Shown here: piece after piece, positions 5,546 to 11,195 of the stretch
Layout: each line of letters begins with the position of its first letter
How positions within the stretch are numbered: the first letter of the stretch is position 1
Source: Candidatus Levybacteria bacterium RIFCSPLOWO2_01_FULL_39_10
GTDB lineage: Bacteria; Patescibacteriota; Microgenomatia; Levybacterales; UBA12049
NCBI GenBank assembly: GCA_001782515.1
Contig: MFOV01000025.1
Location: forward strand, 38,399-49,593
DNA length: 11,195 bases
Reading direction: 5' to 3'
Made by a program: the position numbers and the translations under genes
Notes under the pieces: model-generated
The model's input: the letters and a program-made list of their open reading frames with translations, nothing else
Databases searched by the model: none
What the model was told of the DNA's origin: nothing

Positions 5546-6850
5546 ATGAACCGCGTTATTCTTCATATTGATTTTGATTCTTATTTTGCGTCATGCGAAC
5601 AGCAGTTTGATGAGAGGCTCAGAGGACGTCCAATTGGCGTTACAGCAACAAACGGGCGGACTTGCATTATTGCTGCAAGCAGGGAGGCAAAAGAGTTCGG
5701 TGTCAAATCAGTGACTAGGGTTTGGGAAGCTCGCAAAGTTTGTCCGCAAATCATAACAGTTCCGGCGTATTTTGAAAAGTATTGGGAAATAACCCAGAAA
5801 TTTCTTAATATCTGTAAAGACTACAGCCCGTACGTTGAGCTTTTTTCATTGGACGAGGTTTTTATTGATATAACATCCACCCAGAATTTGTTTGGCGGGA
5901 AATATAAAATCGTTCAAACAATTAAAAAACGGATAGAAAAGGAAATCGGAGAATATATCACAGTTTCAGTTGGGCTTTCCCACAACAAACTTCTTGCAAA
6001 ACTCGCATCAGGACTAGATAAACCCAATGGTTTTGTTGAGATTAATAAAGATAATGTTTGGGAAATTTACAAAAAAGCAAAACTTACCGATATTTGCGGA
6101 ATTGGAGAAAGAATTGCTATCCGCTTAAATAAGATTGGCATTTTTAGCCTTTTAGATCTACAAAAAGCAAAGATTGAAATGCTTGAAGAAGAGTTTGGAA
6201 AAGTCTATTCTCAAATTCTTAAGAATATTGGAATGGCAGAAGATAATTCATCCGTTGTTCCCTACTACGCCGAGGTTGAAACAAAGTCAGTGGGAAGAAG
6301 TTATTGTCTCCCGAAGAATGAATATAATCAGAGATTAATACTGCAAAATATTTTTGAACTTTCAGAAGAAGTTGGCATAAAACTCCGTCGTCTTAATAAA
6401 AAAGCAAGAACTGTTGGGTTATATTTGACTGGGGAAAATGTTTACCACGGCAGAAAAACAATAACCACACATATTGACTCTGGGCGGGAAATTTTTAATT
6501 TGTGCAAAATTCTTTACGATGAGTGGGGCTTAGGGAATTGTTCGATTTGTGGAAAAAATTGCGAACCAACCTGTCCGAAGCGTTGCGAGAGGATGGTTCG
6601 TCAAATGGGGGTCTGGGCGGGAAACTTAGAAGACAGTCAAAACTTAACTCTTTCTTTGTTTGACAATGCGTACAAAAACCCAAAAGTCCAAAAAGCAATG
6701 GACGAGATAAACGATAGATTTGGAGATCATACTATCCGAAATGGATTTGTTTGGGATAGTCCAAATTTAAAAACAGTTCCCAACGGATATATGGCAGACA
6801 GATTTGAGAGAAAGAAGCTTTCTGAGGGGTTTACTAAAGATTACATATGA
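5546..6850 (+). CDS. dinB: Y-family translesion DNA polymerase (Pol IV/DinB-like) with a five-Cys cluster
   Basis: A 434-residue error-prone polymerase that copies past damaged template bases. Palm metal ligands are D9 (HIDFDSYFASCE, 7-18), D103 and E104 (SLDEVFID); F14 is the probable steric gate that excludes ribonucleotides. SVGLSHNKLLAKLAS is the conserved palm motif, and the helix-hairpin-helix DICGIGERIAIRLNKIGI (about 182-199) marks the thumb. The little finger follows (about 245-365). It carries an unusual cluster C332-x2-C335-x3-C339-x3-C343-x3-C347 that could bind zinc or an Fe-S centre. A beta-clamp peptide QNLTLSLF follows, then a long C-terminal tail (KVQKAMDEINDRFGDHTIRN and beyond), making it longer than E. 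coli DinB (351 aa). The last 17 codons are duplicated downstream at 8604-8654. Monocistronic; ATG start with a short leader. Confidence 0.95.
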   Translation: MNRVILHIDFDSYFASCEQQFDERLRGRPIGVTATNGRTCIIAASREAKEFGVKSVTRVWEARKVCPQIITVPAYFEKYWEITQKFLNICKDYSPYVELFSLDEVFIDITSTQNLFGGKYKIVQTIKKRIEKEIGEYITVSVGLSHNKLLAKLASGLDKPNGFVEINKDNVWEIYKKAKLTDICGIGERIAIRLNKIGIFSLLDLQKAKIEMLEEEFGKVYSQILKNIGMAEDNSSVVPYYAEVETKSVGRSYCLPKNEYNQRLILQNIFELSEEVGIKLRRLNKKARTVGLYLTGENVYHGRKTITTHIDSGREIFNLCKILYDEWGLGNCSICGKNCEPTCPKRCERMVRQMGVWAGNLEDSQNLTLSLFDNAYKNPKVQKAMDEINDRFGDHTIRNGFVWDSPNLKTVPNGYMADRFERKKLSEGFTKDYI

Positions 6851-6851
6851 G
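6800..6851 (+). repeat. 52-bp direct repeat, copy 1 (3' end of polymerase gene)
   Basis: Encodes the last residues RFERKKLSEGFTKDYI and the stop codon. It is identical at 50 of 52 positions to 8604-8655, in the same orientation and 1804 bp away. Weaker similarity continues to about 6880, including the terminator-like pairing. Confidence 0.9.
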
Positions 6852-6876
6852 GCCGGACTCTTTAATGACCCTTTTT
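6825..6876 (+). terminator. Possible terminator of the polymerase gene
   Basis: AGGG (6825-6828) can pair with CCCT (6869-6872), and TAAAG (6835-6839) with CTTTA (6860-6864), followed by TTTTT (6872-6876). The stem has an internal loop and begins inside the last codons. The same pairings are kept in the downstream copy (8629-8633 with 8676-8680; 8639-8643 with 8664-8668), which supports the structure. Confidence 0.4.
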
Positions 6877-6893
6877 AAATTTATATTATTTGC

Positions 6894-7628
6894 TTATTCT
6901 ATATATCCTAAGGCCTTGTAGATTTTATCCATCGGTGTTAACGGAAAGTCATGACTTAGAACACACCCATCACATTTATATGGCTCAGGTTTTCTGAAAG
7001 GGCTTTTTTGAATCCACTCGGGGTGAGTCTCTCTTATAGATTCTGCTCTTTCAATGGCGCCTTCTATAGATTTTGGAAATTCAGGTTTTCTTCTTTTTTT
7101 CCATTGCGCTTGGGCTTTGTCTATATTTGCAATTTGAACTAATAAATTTGCATCCAAAAACTGCTTCGGATCCACTCTTGTTTCCTGAGAAATTCTTTGT
7201 ATGTCGTAAACAGTTTGGGCAAGTTGATCTTCTATACTTACAATTTTTATTTTTTGATTGCCGAAGGGCACCATGATTGTTTCTTCCGGAGCATTTTCAT
7301 AATCAAAAATATCAGTTTTTGTTCTAGTTTTCCCGTCTGCCAGCGAGAAATAAAAGAAATCATCTTTTTGATGAAAATGATAAATCATAAAATCTTTTGA
7401 AATTGAACTATGAATAACACTTAAATCTTCTGCAATTATATCAAGATCATTGAATGGCCTTTGAGGATAGGCAATTCCCGCATTTTGGAGATGGTATCTT
7501 ATTGCCAGACCGCCGACAATCACATACCTTTCCGGTGTAAGATGTGGTATTAATTTGGAAAGATGGTCCTCTATTCTTAAAGACTCATCTTCTGTAAATC
7601 CTCTTATTAATTTGCTTTCTTTCTGCAT
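6894..7628 (-). CDS. AbiEii-like nucleotidyltransferase-fold protein
   Basis: A 244-residue protein of the polymerase-beta/MNT nucleotidyltransferase superfamily. YVIVGGLAIRYHL (35-47) gives the G-G-x-A-x-R helix, RPFNDLDII (57-65) supplies the two metal-binding Asp (D61, D63), and KTDIFDY (104-110) the third carboxylate (D106). This arrangement matches AbiEii/AbiGii toxin-like and related proteins, which transfer nucleotides to RNA or protein targets; the substrate here is unknown. The C-terminal region (about 170-244) is specific, with YKCDGCVLSHDFPLTPMDKI containing a C-x2-C pair. No AbiEi-type winged-helix antitoxin lies beside it, so a toxin-antitoxin pair is not established. The TATAAT six bases before ATG 7628 indicates a leaderless message. 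It lies inside the segment bounded by the repeat copies. Confidence 0.85.
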   Translation of the reverse strand: MQKESKLIRGFTEDESLRIEDHLSKLIPHLTPERYVIVGGLAIRYHLQNAGIAYPQRPFNDLDIIAEDLSVIHSSISKDFMIYHFHQKDDFFYFSLADGKTRTKTDIFDYENAPEETIMVPFGNQKIKIVSIEDQLAQTVYDIQRISQETRVDPKQFLDANLLVQIANIDKAQAQWKKRRKPEFPKSIEGAIERAESIRETHPEWIQKSPFRKPEPYKCDGCVLSHDFPLTPMDKIYKALGYIE

Positions 7629-7634
7629 TTCAAG

Positions 7635-7640
7635 ATTATA
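7635..7640 (-). promoter_or_regulatory. -10 box of the nucleotidyltransferase gene; leaderless
   Basis: A perfect TATAAT (minus strand 7640-7635) is followed by six bases and ATG 7628. The -35 region is poor. The gene may also be read from the upstream TIM-barrel gene, only 32 bp away. Confidence 0.65.
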
Positions 7641-7660
7641 TCAAAAGATAGCTAATTGAC

Positions 7661-8545
7661 TTATTTTAAAACTTCCTGCAAGTTGTCAACGATTCTTCTA
7701 TGGTCTTCCATTAAATCATGGTGATCCATGCTGTCTTTACTTCTTGCCCGTAAATTCTTGAGAGCTTGATATGGAATTTCTGTTACAACTCTCCCGGTCC
7801 ACCCGCTGTTTTTGATTGTTTCCAAGATCTGGTAGATTTCGGTACCTTTTCTCCCAAAATATAGATCTTCCAATTTTTGCTCTGTTTTGGGGTCTGAATT
7901 ATCTTCGGTCCTTCCAACTGCAATATGGATTTCAGTTGCATATGGAAGAAGTTGATGAAGAACTTCTTGCCACGGGCCTAAGCCAAGCGCGTGATGGATA
8001 TCCAATGTTATTGAATCAAATCCTCGCTCATGGCCTTTCCCAAGCATATCAGGAATATCAATTGCCCCAAACTCCCTCATCGCGGATTTAGCAGGCTGAT
8101 AAGTGTTTTGGGCAAAATCCCAATTCCTTCTTCCGCCTTCGGTATCCGGGTAAATAACTACAGGGAGCTTCCTTCCTATTCTTGACTGCAGTTTTTCAAT
8201 AGAAGTCAATGACGCATCAGTATGAGGAAATAAAATATAGGATCCTACAGCTAGGATTTTATTAGGATGTCTCAATGCCTCAAGTGGAGTTCTTTCGCTT
8301 CGCCAGCTTTGGTGGGCAGATTTAATACTCTCTTTTACATAGTCAGGTAAAAGTCCGGTATTGGTCTGTACTCCAACAAGAGTAGAATTTCTCATTGGGT
8401 ACCACTCGTGGCCTTCATATCCTGCCTCAAGCGCTTGATCGACATAAAATGAAGCTGAACGAAAAGGAAGACGGGCATCAGGAGTAAAATGACTTGCTAA
8501 AGAGACATTTATTTCAGTTGAAACAGGTATCAATCTTTCTGACAT
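7661..8545 (-). CDS. Xylose isomerase-like TIM-barrel protein (AP_endonuc_2 superfamily)
   Basis: A 294-residue protein of the sugar-phosphate isomerase/epimerase and endonuclease IV fold. Expected metal or catalytic residues appear in order on successive strands: E47 (YEGHEWYP), H78 (SAHQSW), D134 (VVIYPD), D182-x2-H185 (ITLDIHHA), H207 (EIHIAVG) and E256 (VVTEIPY). The set is complete enough that a divalent-metal enzyme is likely. The superfamily includes sugar isomerases and AP endonucleases, and I cannot assign the substrate. The start is placed at ATG 8545 (MSERLIPVST) rather than an in-frame TTG at 8581, because a strong promoter ends seven bases before this ATG and the TTG would be inside its -35 box. 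It is upstream of the nucleotidyltransferase gene, within the repeat-bounded segment. Confidence 0.83.
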   Translation of the reverse strand: MSERLIPVSTEINVSLASHFTPDARLPFRSASFYVDQALEAGYEGHEWYPMRNSTLVGVQTNTGLLPDYVKESIKSAHQSWRSERTPLEALRHPNKILAVGSYILFPHTDASLTSIEKLQSRIGRKLPVVIYPDTEGGRRNWDFAQNTYQPAKSAMREFGAIDIPDMLGKGHERGFDSITLDIHHALGLGPWQEVLHQLLPYATEIHIAVGRTEDNSDPKTEQKLEDLYFGRKGTEIYQILETIKNSGWTGRVVTEIPYQALKNLRARSKDSMDHHDLMEDHRRIVDNLQEVLK

Positions 8546-8552
8546 AAGGCGG

Positions 8553-8581
8553 ATTATACTAGGTGAATACAGGAATATCAA
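8553..8581 (-). promoter_or_regulatory. Promoter of the TIM-barrel gene; leaderless
   Basis: Minus-strand TTGATA (8581-8576), a 17-bp spacer and a perfect TATAAT (8558-8553) lie seven bases before ATG 8545, leaving a leader of at most one base. Confidence 0.8.
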
Positions 8582-8594
8582 ACTATAGGATGAT

Positions 8595-8654
8595 ATGCTA
8601 GATAGATTTGAGAGAAAGAGGCTTTCTGAGGGGTATACTAAAGATTACATATGA
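8595..8654 (+). pseudogene. Detached 3' end of a Y-family polymerase gene
   Basis: Reading ATG 8595 onwards gives MLDRFERKRLSEGYTKDYI and TGA 8652-8654, matching the end of the polymerase (MADRFERKKLSEGFTKDYI) at 16 of 19 residues with the same stop. No other part of a polymerase is found upstream, where the promoter of the leftward TIM-barrel gene begins. It is therefore a fragment: either the displaced original end of the polymerase gene after an insertion, or the relic of a deleted second copy. It overlaps the 3' end of the ATP-cone nuclease gene on the other strand by 17 bp. Confidence 0.75.
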
Positions 8655-8655
8655 G
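8604..8655 (+). repeat. 52-bp direct repeat, copy 2
   Basis: Differs from 6800-6851 only at 8620 (G for A) and 8635 (A for T). Looser similarity continues to about 8690 and includes GGGG/CCCC and AAAG/CTTT pairing followed by TTTT, as in copy 1. Confidence 0.9.
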
Positions 8656-9447
8656 CGCTGATTCTTTGATAATTTCCCCTTTTAAATTAGGAGGAATATT
8701 GCCTTTATCAACTAAGGTTTTATCAAGACAAATCTGTTTCACAAGAACTATCCCTGCTTCCAAAAGATTCTGTTTTTGGGAAAGAGAAAGGCTTGTTAAA
8801 ACCGTTACAGGATAAAGCTTATGTTTTTCAATTAGATCTCTAAGGCTTTCTCCGCCGGGATAATTCCAGCCTAAAACCCTTATCCCTTCACAATGAGCGT
8901 AGTCAAGTGCGTCCTTTGTAATCTTAGTATTGGTAACGAGCATTGCTTTGGTAAAACCGTGCTTTTCCCTTAAATCATCAAATCTTGCTTTTGTGTATAA
9001 AGCTACTTGAATGTCAGATTTTGTGCCGGGTCTATTATGAAACTTGCATTCAGTCATCAGTTTCTCATTGTTTTTCTCAGCAACAACATCTACCTCGTGG
9101 CTTACACATTTGCCTTCCATCACACTTCCTACCTCAGTTTTATATCCTTCTGTTTTTAAAACTTCGGCAACATATGTTTCAAAAGGATAGCCTGTTGGGC
9201 CAAGCTGCATTATAGATTGCTTGAGCGAGTAACGGCCTTTAAGATACTTTTCATCCGATTTACCCAAAAAATCCTCAATGTGCTTATAAATCTTGTATGT
9301 TGTTACATCTTCGTAAAGATCCCGCTCAATCTCATCGATTAATAGTTTGTTAAGACTTTCGGGGATACCTGCTCTTTTTATTGAGTCTAAAACTTTATTT
9401 CTATTGTATGACTCGCGTGTGCCGTCGGCTTTTATAACATTTACCAT
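8638..9447 (-). CDS. ATP-cone domain fused to a PD-(D/E)xK (Mrr-like) nuclease
   Basis: A 269-residue protein. Residues 1-82 are an ATP-cone, the nucleotide-binding regulatory domain best known from ribonucleotide reductase and NrdR: VIKADGTRESYNRNKVLDSI (4-23) and, later, YEDVTTYKIYKHIEDFL (45-61). Residues 85-205 are a restriction-endonuclease-like domain with E90 (YPFETYVAEVL), D120 (HEVDVVAE) and E133-x-K135 (ECKFH), the PD-(D/E)xK active site, then QVALYTKARFDDL and AMLVTNTKITKDAL. The C-terminal part (LTSLSLSQKQNLLEAGIVLV) looks like a small helical module. This suggests a nuclease gated by ATP or dATP; the DNA target and a repair or defence role are unknown. The last few codons lie in the duplicated DNA, so its C-terminus is antisense to the polymerase fragment. 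ATG 9447 is the first start; no Shine-Dalgarno is seen. Confidence 0.88.
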   Translation of the reverse strand: MVNVIKADGTRESYNRNKVLDSIKRAGIPESLNKLLIDEIERDLYEDVTTYKIYKHIEDFLGKSDEKYLKGRYSLKQSIMQLGPTGYPFETYVAEVLKTEGYKTEVGSVMEGKCVSHEVDVVAEKNNEKLMTECKFHNRPGTKSDIQVALYTKARFDDLREKHGFTKAMLVTNTKITKDALDYAHCEGIRVLGWNYPGGESLRDLIEKHKLYPVTVLTSLSLSQKQNLLEAGIVLVKQICLDKTLVDKGNIPPNLKGEIIKESALICNL

Positions 9448-9480
9448 GGAAATATTAAATATAAAATATTAGAGATTAAA

Positions 9481-9507
9481 TAAAAACTCTTATAAAACAA
9501 TTTTATA
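9481..9507 (-). terminator. Possible weak terminator after the DUF2079 gene
   Basis: Read on the minus strand, TATAAAA (9507-9501), TTG and TTTTATA (9497-9491) form a perfect 7-bp AT hairpin right after the DUF2079 stop codon, followed within a few bases by TTTTT (9486-9482). The lack of GC makes it a poor terminator. The rest of 9448-9507 is AT-rich and holds the unresolved start region of the ATP-cone gene (candidate -10 boxes TATATT and TTTAAT). Confidence 0.35.
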
Positions 9508-10956
9508 TCAGGGAATAATTCTTTTAAATACATAAAAATTCTCTAAACTGTATTCAAGTTCAAACTGCCTATTCTCAAGAAGAAAATTCAGCACATCTTT
9601 TTCTTTTTGATTTGATGACGGTCTCATAAGAATCAGAATTTTGTCAGCTTCATTTATGCCCTCGGGCAAAACATAGATATATCTTCTGTGGGACAAATGA
9701 GCTCCCAAATTATTGCTTGATGAGATTTTTAAATCAGGTGGGACTGAATCAATATATTTTTGAACCCCACCTCTTATAGTAAGCTGGTTTCGAAACATTG
9801 CGTCATTGGGGTCTTTTGCAAGTAAAGTCGGGCCGAAATTATATGCGGACACAAGTGTTGTTATAAGGATTAAAACTGAAAAAAGGTGAATTGGAACATC
9901 GGGCACGAATTTTCTTATAAAATAAACAGCATAAATAGCAGAAATAAAAATAAAAGGAGTTATGGTTGCTGAGTACTGATAGTAAATCTGATGCATTGGA
10001 GAAAATCCGCTTAAAAGATTAATTGATAGATCAGGAGTTGAAAAAACGAGGAATGGGAAAGCGATAAAAGACAAAAATCCAAGGGGAAGGAAAAGCTGTC
10101 GTAAGTATTCTACTCTATCAGGAGCAAAAACAGTATTTATAACCATCAAAGGATTTAAAATAATACTTTTAATTACCTCGTGAGGTGTACCACCATACTC
10201 AGATAAAAAACTTAGTGCGAAATGCTGTCCTTGCGCTGCATTTGGTATTGCAACCCAGAACAAAATATAAAATATAAAAAATGAAATTGTAAAAATAAAA
10301 AAACCCAAGAATTTTTGTTTTTGAAAAAAAATAAGATATAAACCAAACAGTGCATTTATAATCCAAACCTGTTCTTTAGAAAATCCTGCAAGTATTAAAA
10401 AAATGACGGTTAATATCCAATTCTTTCTAAGAATAAAATAAAAAGCTGCGAGGAGAAACGTTGTTGCTAAAGTTACTGCATGGAAATCGTATAAATTTGT
10501 CCAGTTGACCAAAGGATTAAGATAAAAACACAAAGCAAATACCAAAGATATTGTTTTATTTTTAAGAACACTTCTTGAAATAAGAAAGACAAAAACTCCG
10601 CCAAATGTAAGAATTAAGGTTTGAACAAGAAGAAGCGTTCTCGGATCCTCCCAAATAAGATACAAAGGGGAAAGAAGAATAAGAATAAAGTCAGAGTGAA
10701 TCGAAAGGCGCGATATTTCCTCAACACCATTGGGATCAGTGAGTCTGAATATGTTGCCGTGAGCGGTGTTCCAGACAGTCTGGGCCATATTACCAAGATC
10801 AAACCTTCCTGTAAAAAAATTTTCGTATCTTAGAAAACTGGCTGCAGTAAAGTATATAAAATAGAAAATAGCAAAAAAAGTAAGCGCCACTTCCTGCCAG
10901 TATTTTTTTAATTTTGAAAATTTAAGAGAGACAAACGAAGAATTCTTAGAAGTCAT
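9508..10956 (-). CDS. DUF2079 polytopic membrane protein
   Basis: A 482-residue integral membrane protein with about 10-12 hydrophobic segments starting near residue 22 and ending about residue 370, then a soluble domain of about 100 residues. Family hallmarks are FDLGNMAQTVWNTAHG (52-67) after the first helix, HSDFILILLSPLYL (87-100), NLYDFHAVTL (154-163) and FSKEQVW (192-198, the usual K-E pair). These match DUF2079, which resembles GT-C lipid-linked glycosyltransferases such as ArnT and PMT in layout, with an acidic motif in the first outer loop. Transfer of a sugar to an envelope acceptor is a reasonable inference, not demonstrated. ATG 10956 is supported by a promoter six bases upstream. 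Downstream on the same strand lies the ATP-cone nuclease. Confidence 0.9.
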   Translation of the reverse strand: MTSKNSSFVSLKFSKLKKYWQEVALTFFAIFYFIYFTAASFLRYENFFTGRFDLGNMAQTVWNTAHGNIFRLTDPNGVEEISRLSIHSDFILILLSPLYLIWEDPRTLLLVQTLILTFGGVFVFLISRSVLKNKTISLVFALCFYLNPLVNWTNLYDFHAVTLATTFLLAAFYFILRKNWILTVIFLILAGFSKEQVWIINALFGLYLIFFQKQKFLGFFIFTISFFIFYILFWVAIPNAAQGQHFALSFLSEYGGTPHEVIKSIILNPLMVINTVFAPDRVEYLRQLFLPLGFLSFIAFPFLVFSTPDLSINLLSGFSPMHQIYYQYSATITPFIFISAIYAVYFIRKFVPDVPIHLFSVLILITTLVSAYNFGPTLLAKDPNDAMFRNQLTIRGGVQKYIDSVPPDLKISSSNNLGAHLSHRRYIYVLPEGINEADKILILMRPSSNQKEKDVLNFLLENRQFELEYSLENFYVFKRIIP

Positions 10957-10962
10957 TTAAAA

Positions 10963-10991
10963 ATTATAATATTAAGTGAAAGTTAAAACAA
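10963..10991 (-). promoter_or_regulatory. Promoter of the DUF2079 gene; leaderless
   Basis: Minus-strand TTGTTT (10991-10986), a 17-bp spacer and a perfect TATAAT (10968-10963) lie six bases before ATG 10956, placing the predicted transcription start on the ATG. Confidence 0.75.
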
Positions 10992-11008
10992 ATTCTTACG
11001 GAAGAATT
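10991..11008. promoter_or_regulatory. Inverted repeat at the -35 edge of the DUF2079 promoter
   Basis: AATTCTT (10991-10997), ACGG and AAGAATT (11002-11008) form a perfect 7-bp inverted repeat touching the -35 box. It could be an operator; no T run follows, so a terminator is less likely. The rest of 10957-11135 has no supportable gene, only the tRNA promoter and a 10-bp direct repeat CTTCTGAAAT (11019-11028, 11079-11088). Confidence 0.35.
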
Positions 11009-11099
11009 GTATGAGATACTTCTGAAATATTTAAATATGAGGCTTTTTACACCAGAGCTTAAGATTTTCTATCAAGACCTTCTGAAATTTGCCGCTTTC

Positions 11100-11128
11100 T
11101 TGTCTAACTCTAGGCTATTTGGTAAAAT
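11100..11128 (+). promoter_or_regulatory. Promoter of the tRNA-Arg gene
   Basis: TTGTCT (11100-11105), a 17-bp spacer and TAAAAT (11123-11128) predict transcription starting about one base before the mature tRNA 5' end at 11136, which would leave almost no 5' leader. Confidence 0.65.
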
Positions 11129-11135
11129 TATAGAT

Positions 11136-11195
11136 GCGTCTGTAGCTCAATGGATAGAGCACCTGGCTTCGGACCAGGGGGTTGCGGGTTCGACT
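11136..11195 (+). tRNA. tRNA-Arg(TCG), 3' end cut off by the window edge
   Basis: The sequence folds as acceptor strand GCGTCTG, TA, D stem GCTC/GAGC with an 8-nt loop, anticodon stem CCTGG/CCAGG, loop CTTCGGA with anticodon TCG (11169-11171), a short variable loop and the start of the T arm (GCGGGTTCGA). It reads CGA and, by wobble, other CGN arginine codons. The 3' half of the T stem, the acceptor 3' strand and any encoded CCA lie beyond the window. Confidence 0.93.

Noticed and set aside
6840..6850. Recoding of TGA as glycine, as in some CPR lineages
   Set aside because: TGA ends several full-length proteins at the expected place, and no conserved domain here contains in-frame TGA codons.
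6894..7628. Complete AbiE toxin-antitoxin system
   Set aside because: The nucleotidyltransferase motifs are present, but no AbiEi-like winged-helix antitoxin gene lies on either side.
8546..8581. Longer 306-aa reading of the TIM-barrel protein from TTG 8581
   Set aside because: The TTG lies in the -35 box of a strong promoter whose -10 is seven bases before ATG 8545.
11037..11195. Open frame from ATG 11037 running to the window edge
   Set aside because: It reads through the tRNA-Arg gene; the stretch SVAQWIEHLAS is the well-known false translation of a tRNA gene.
1..11195. CRISPR array, insertion sequence or prophage
   Set aside because: No regularly spaced repeats, transposase or integrase motifs, or phage structural genes were seen on either strand.

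Overview
The window is AT-rich bacterial chromosomal DNA. It most resembles a Patescibacteria (CPR) genome, probably of the Microgenomates type. This assignment is inferred from style: very tight packing, many small proteins with one N-terminal membrane anchor and no known function, a DUF2079 membrane protein, a DUF378 protein, and an almost complete lack of Shine-Dalgarno sequences. TGA is used as an ordinary stop codon (ends of the Y-family polymerase, of the 296-aa protein and of the DUF2079 protein), which argues against the UGA-recoding CPR lineages. The outstanding regulatory feature is leaderless gene starts: at least seven genes have a good -10 hexamer 6 to 8 nt before the start codon, several with a well-spaced -35 box. 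This also fixes their start sites.

Layout. 1-132: tail of a coiled-coil protein. 191-448 (-): small protein with a possible three-helix bundle dimerization domain. 563-1234 (+) and 1320-1853 (-): two convergent membrane-anchored hypothetical proteins separated by a GC-rich double palindrome. 1932-3179 (+): MFS transporter. 3184-4403 (-): two-gene operon with ATGA overlap (DPBB-like anchored protein, then a small helical protein). 4454-5132 (+): operon of a 52-aa membrane peptide and an anchored CHRD/Cu-SOD-like protein that has lost its histidines, preceded by a palindromic leader with a possible uORF. 5149-5376 (-): DUF378 protein, the one gene with a strong Shine-Dalgarno.

5546-6850 (+): a Y-family DNA polymerase with all catalytic residues, a beta-clamp motif and an unusual five-cysteine cluster. 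Its last 50 or so bp and probable terminator are repeated 1804 bp downstream (8604-8655). Between the two copies sit two leftward genes: an AbiEii-like nucleotidyltransferase (6894-7628) and a xylose-isomerase/AP-endonuclease-2 type TIM barrel (7661-8545). This looks like a cassette inserted at the polymerase gene's 3' end. Beyond it lie an ATP-cone/PD-(D/E)xK nuclease (8638-9447, -), the DUF2079 protein (9508-10956, -) and a tRNA-Arg(TCG) cut by the window edge (11136-11195, +).

The polymerase, nuclease, nucleotidyltransferase and TIM barrel suggest a nucleic-acid repair or defence neighbourhood, but each leftward gene appears to have its own promoter and no direct functional link is shown. 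No CRISPR array, transposase, integrase, rRNA or replication origin was recognised.
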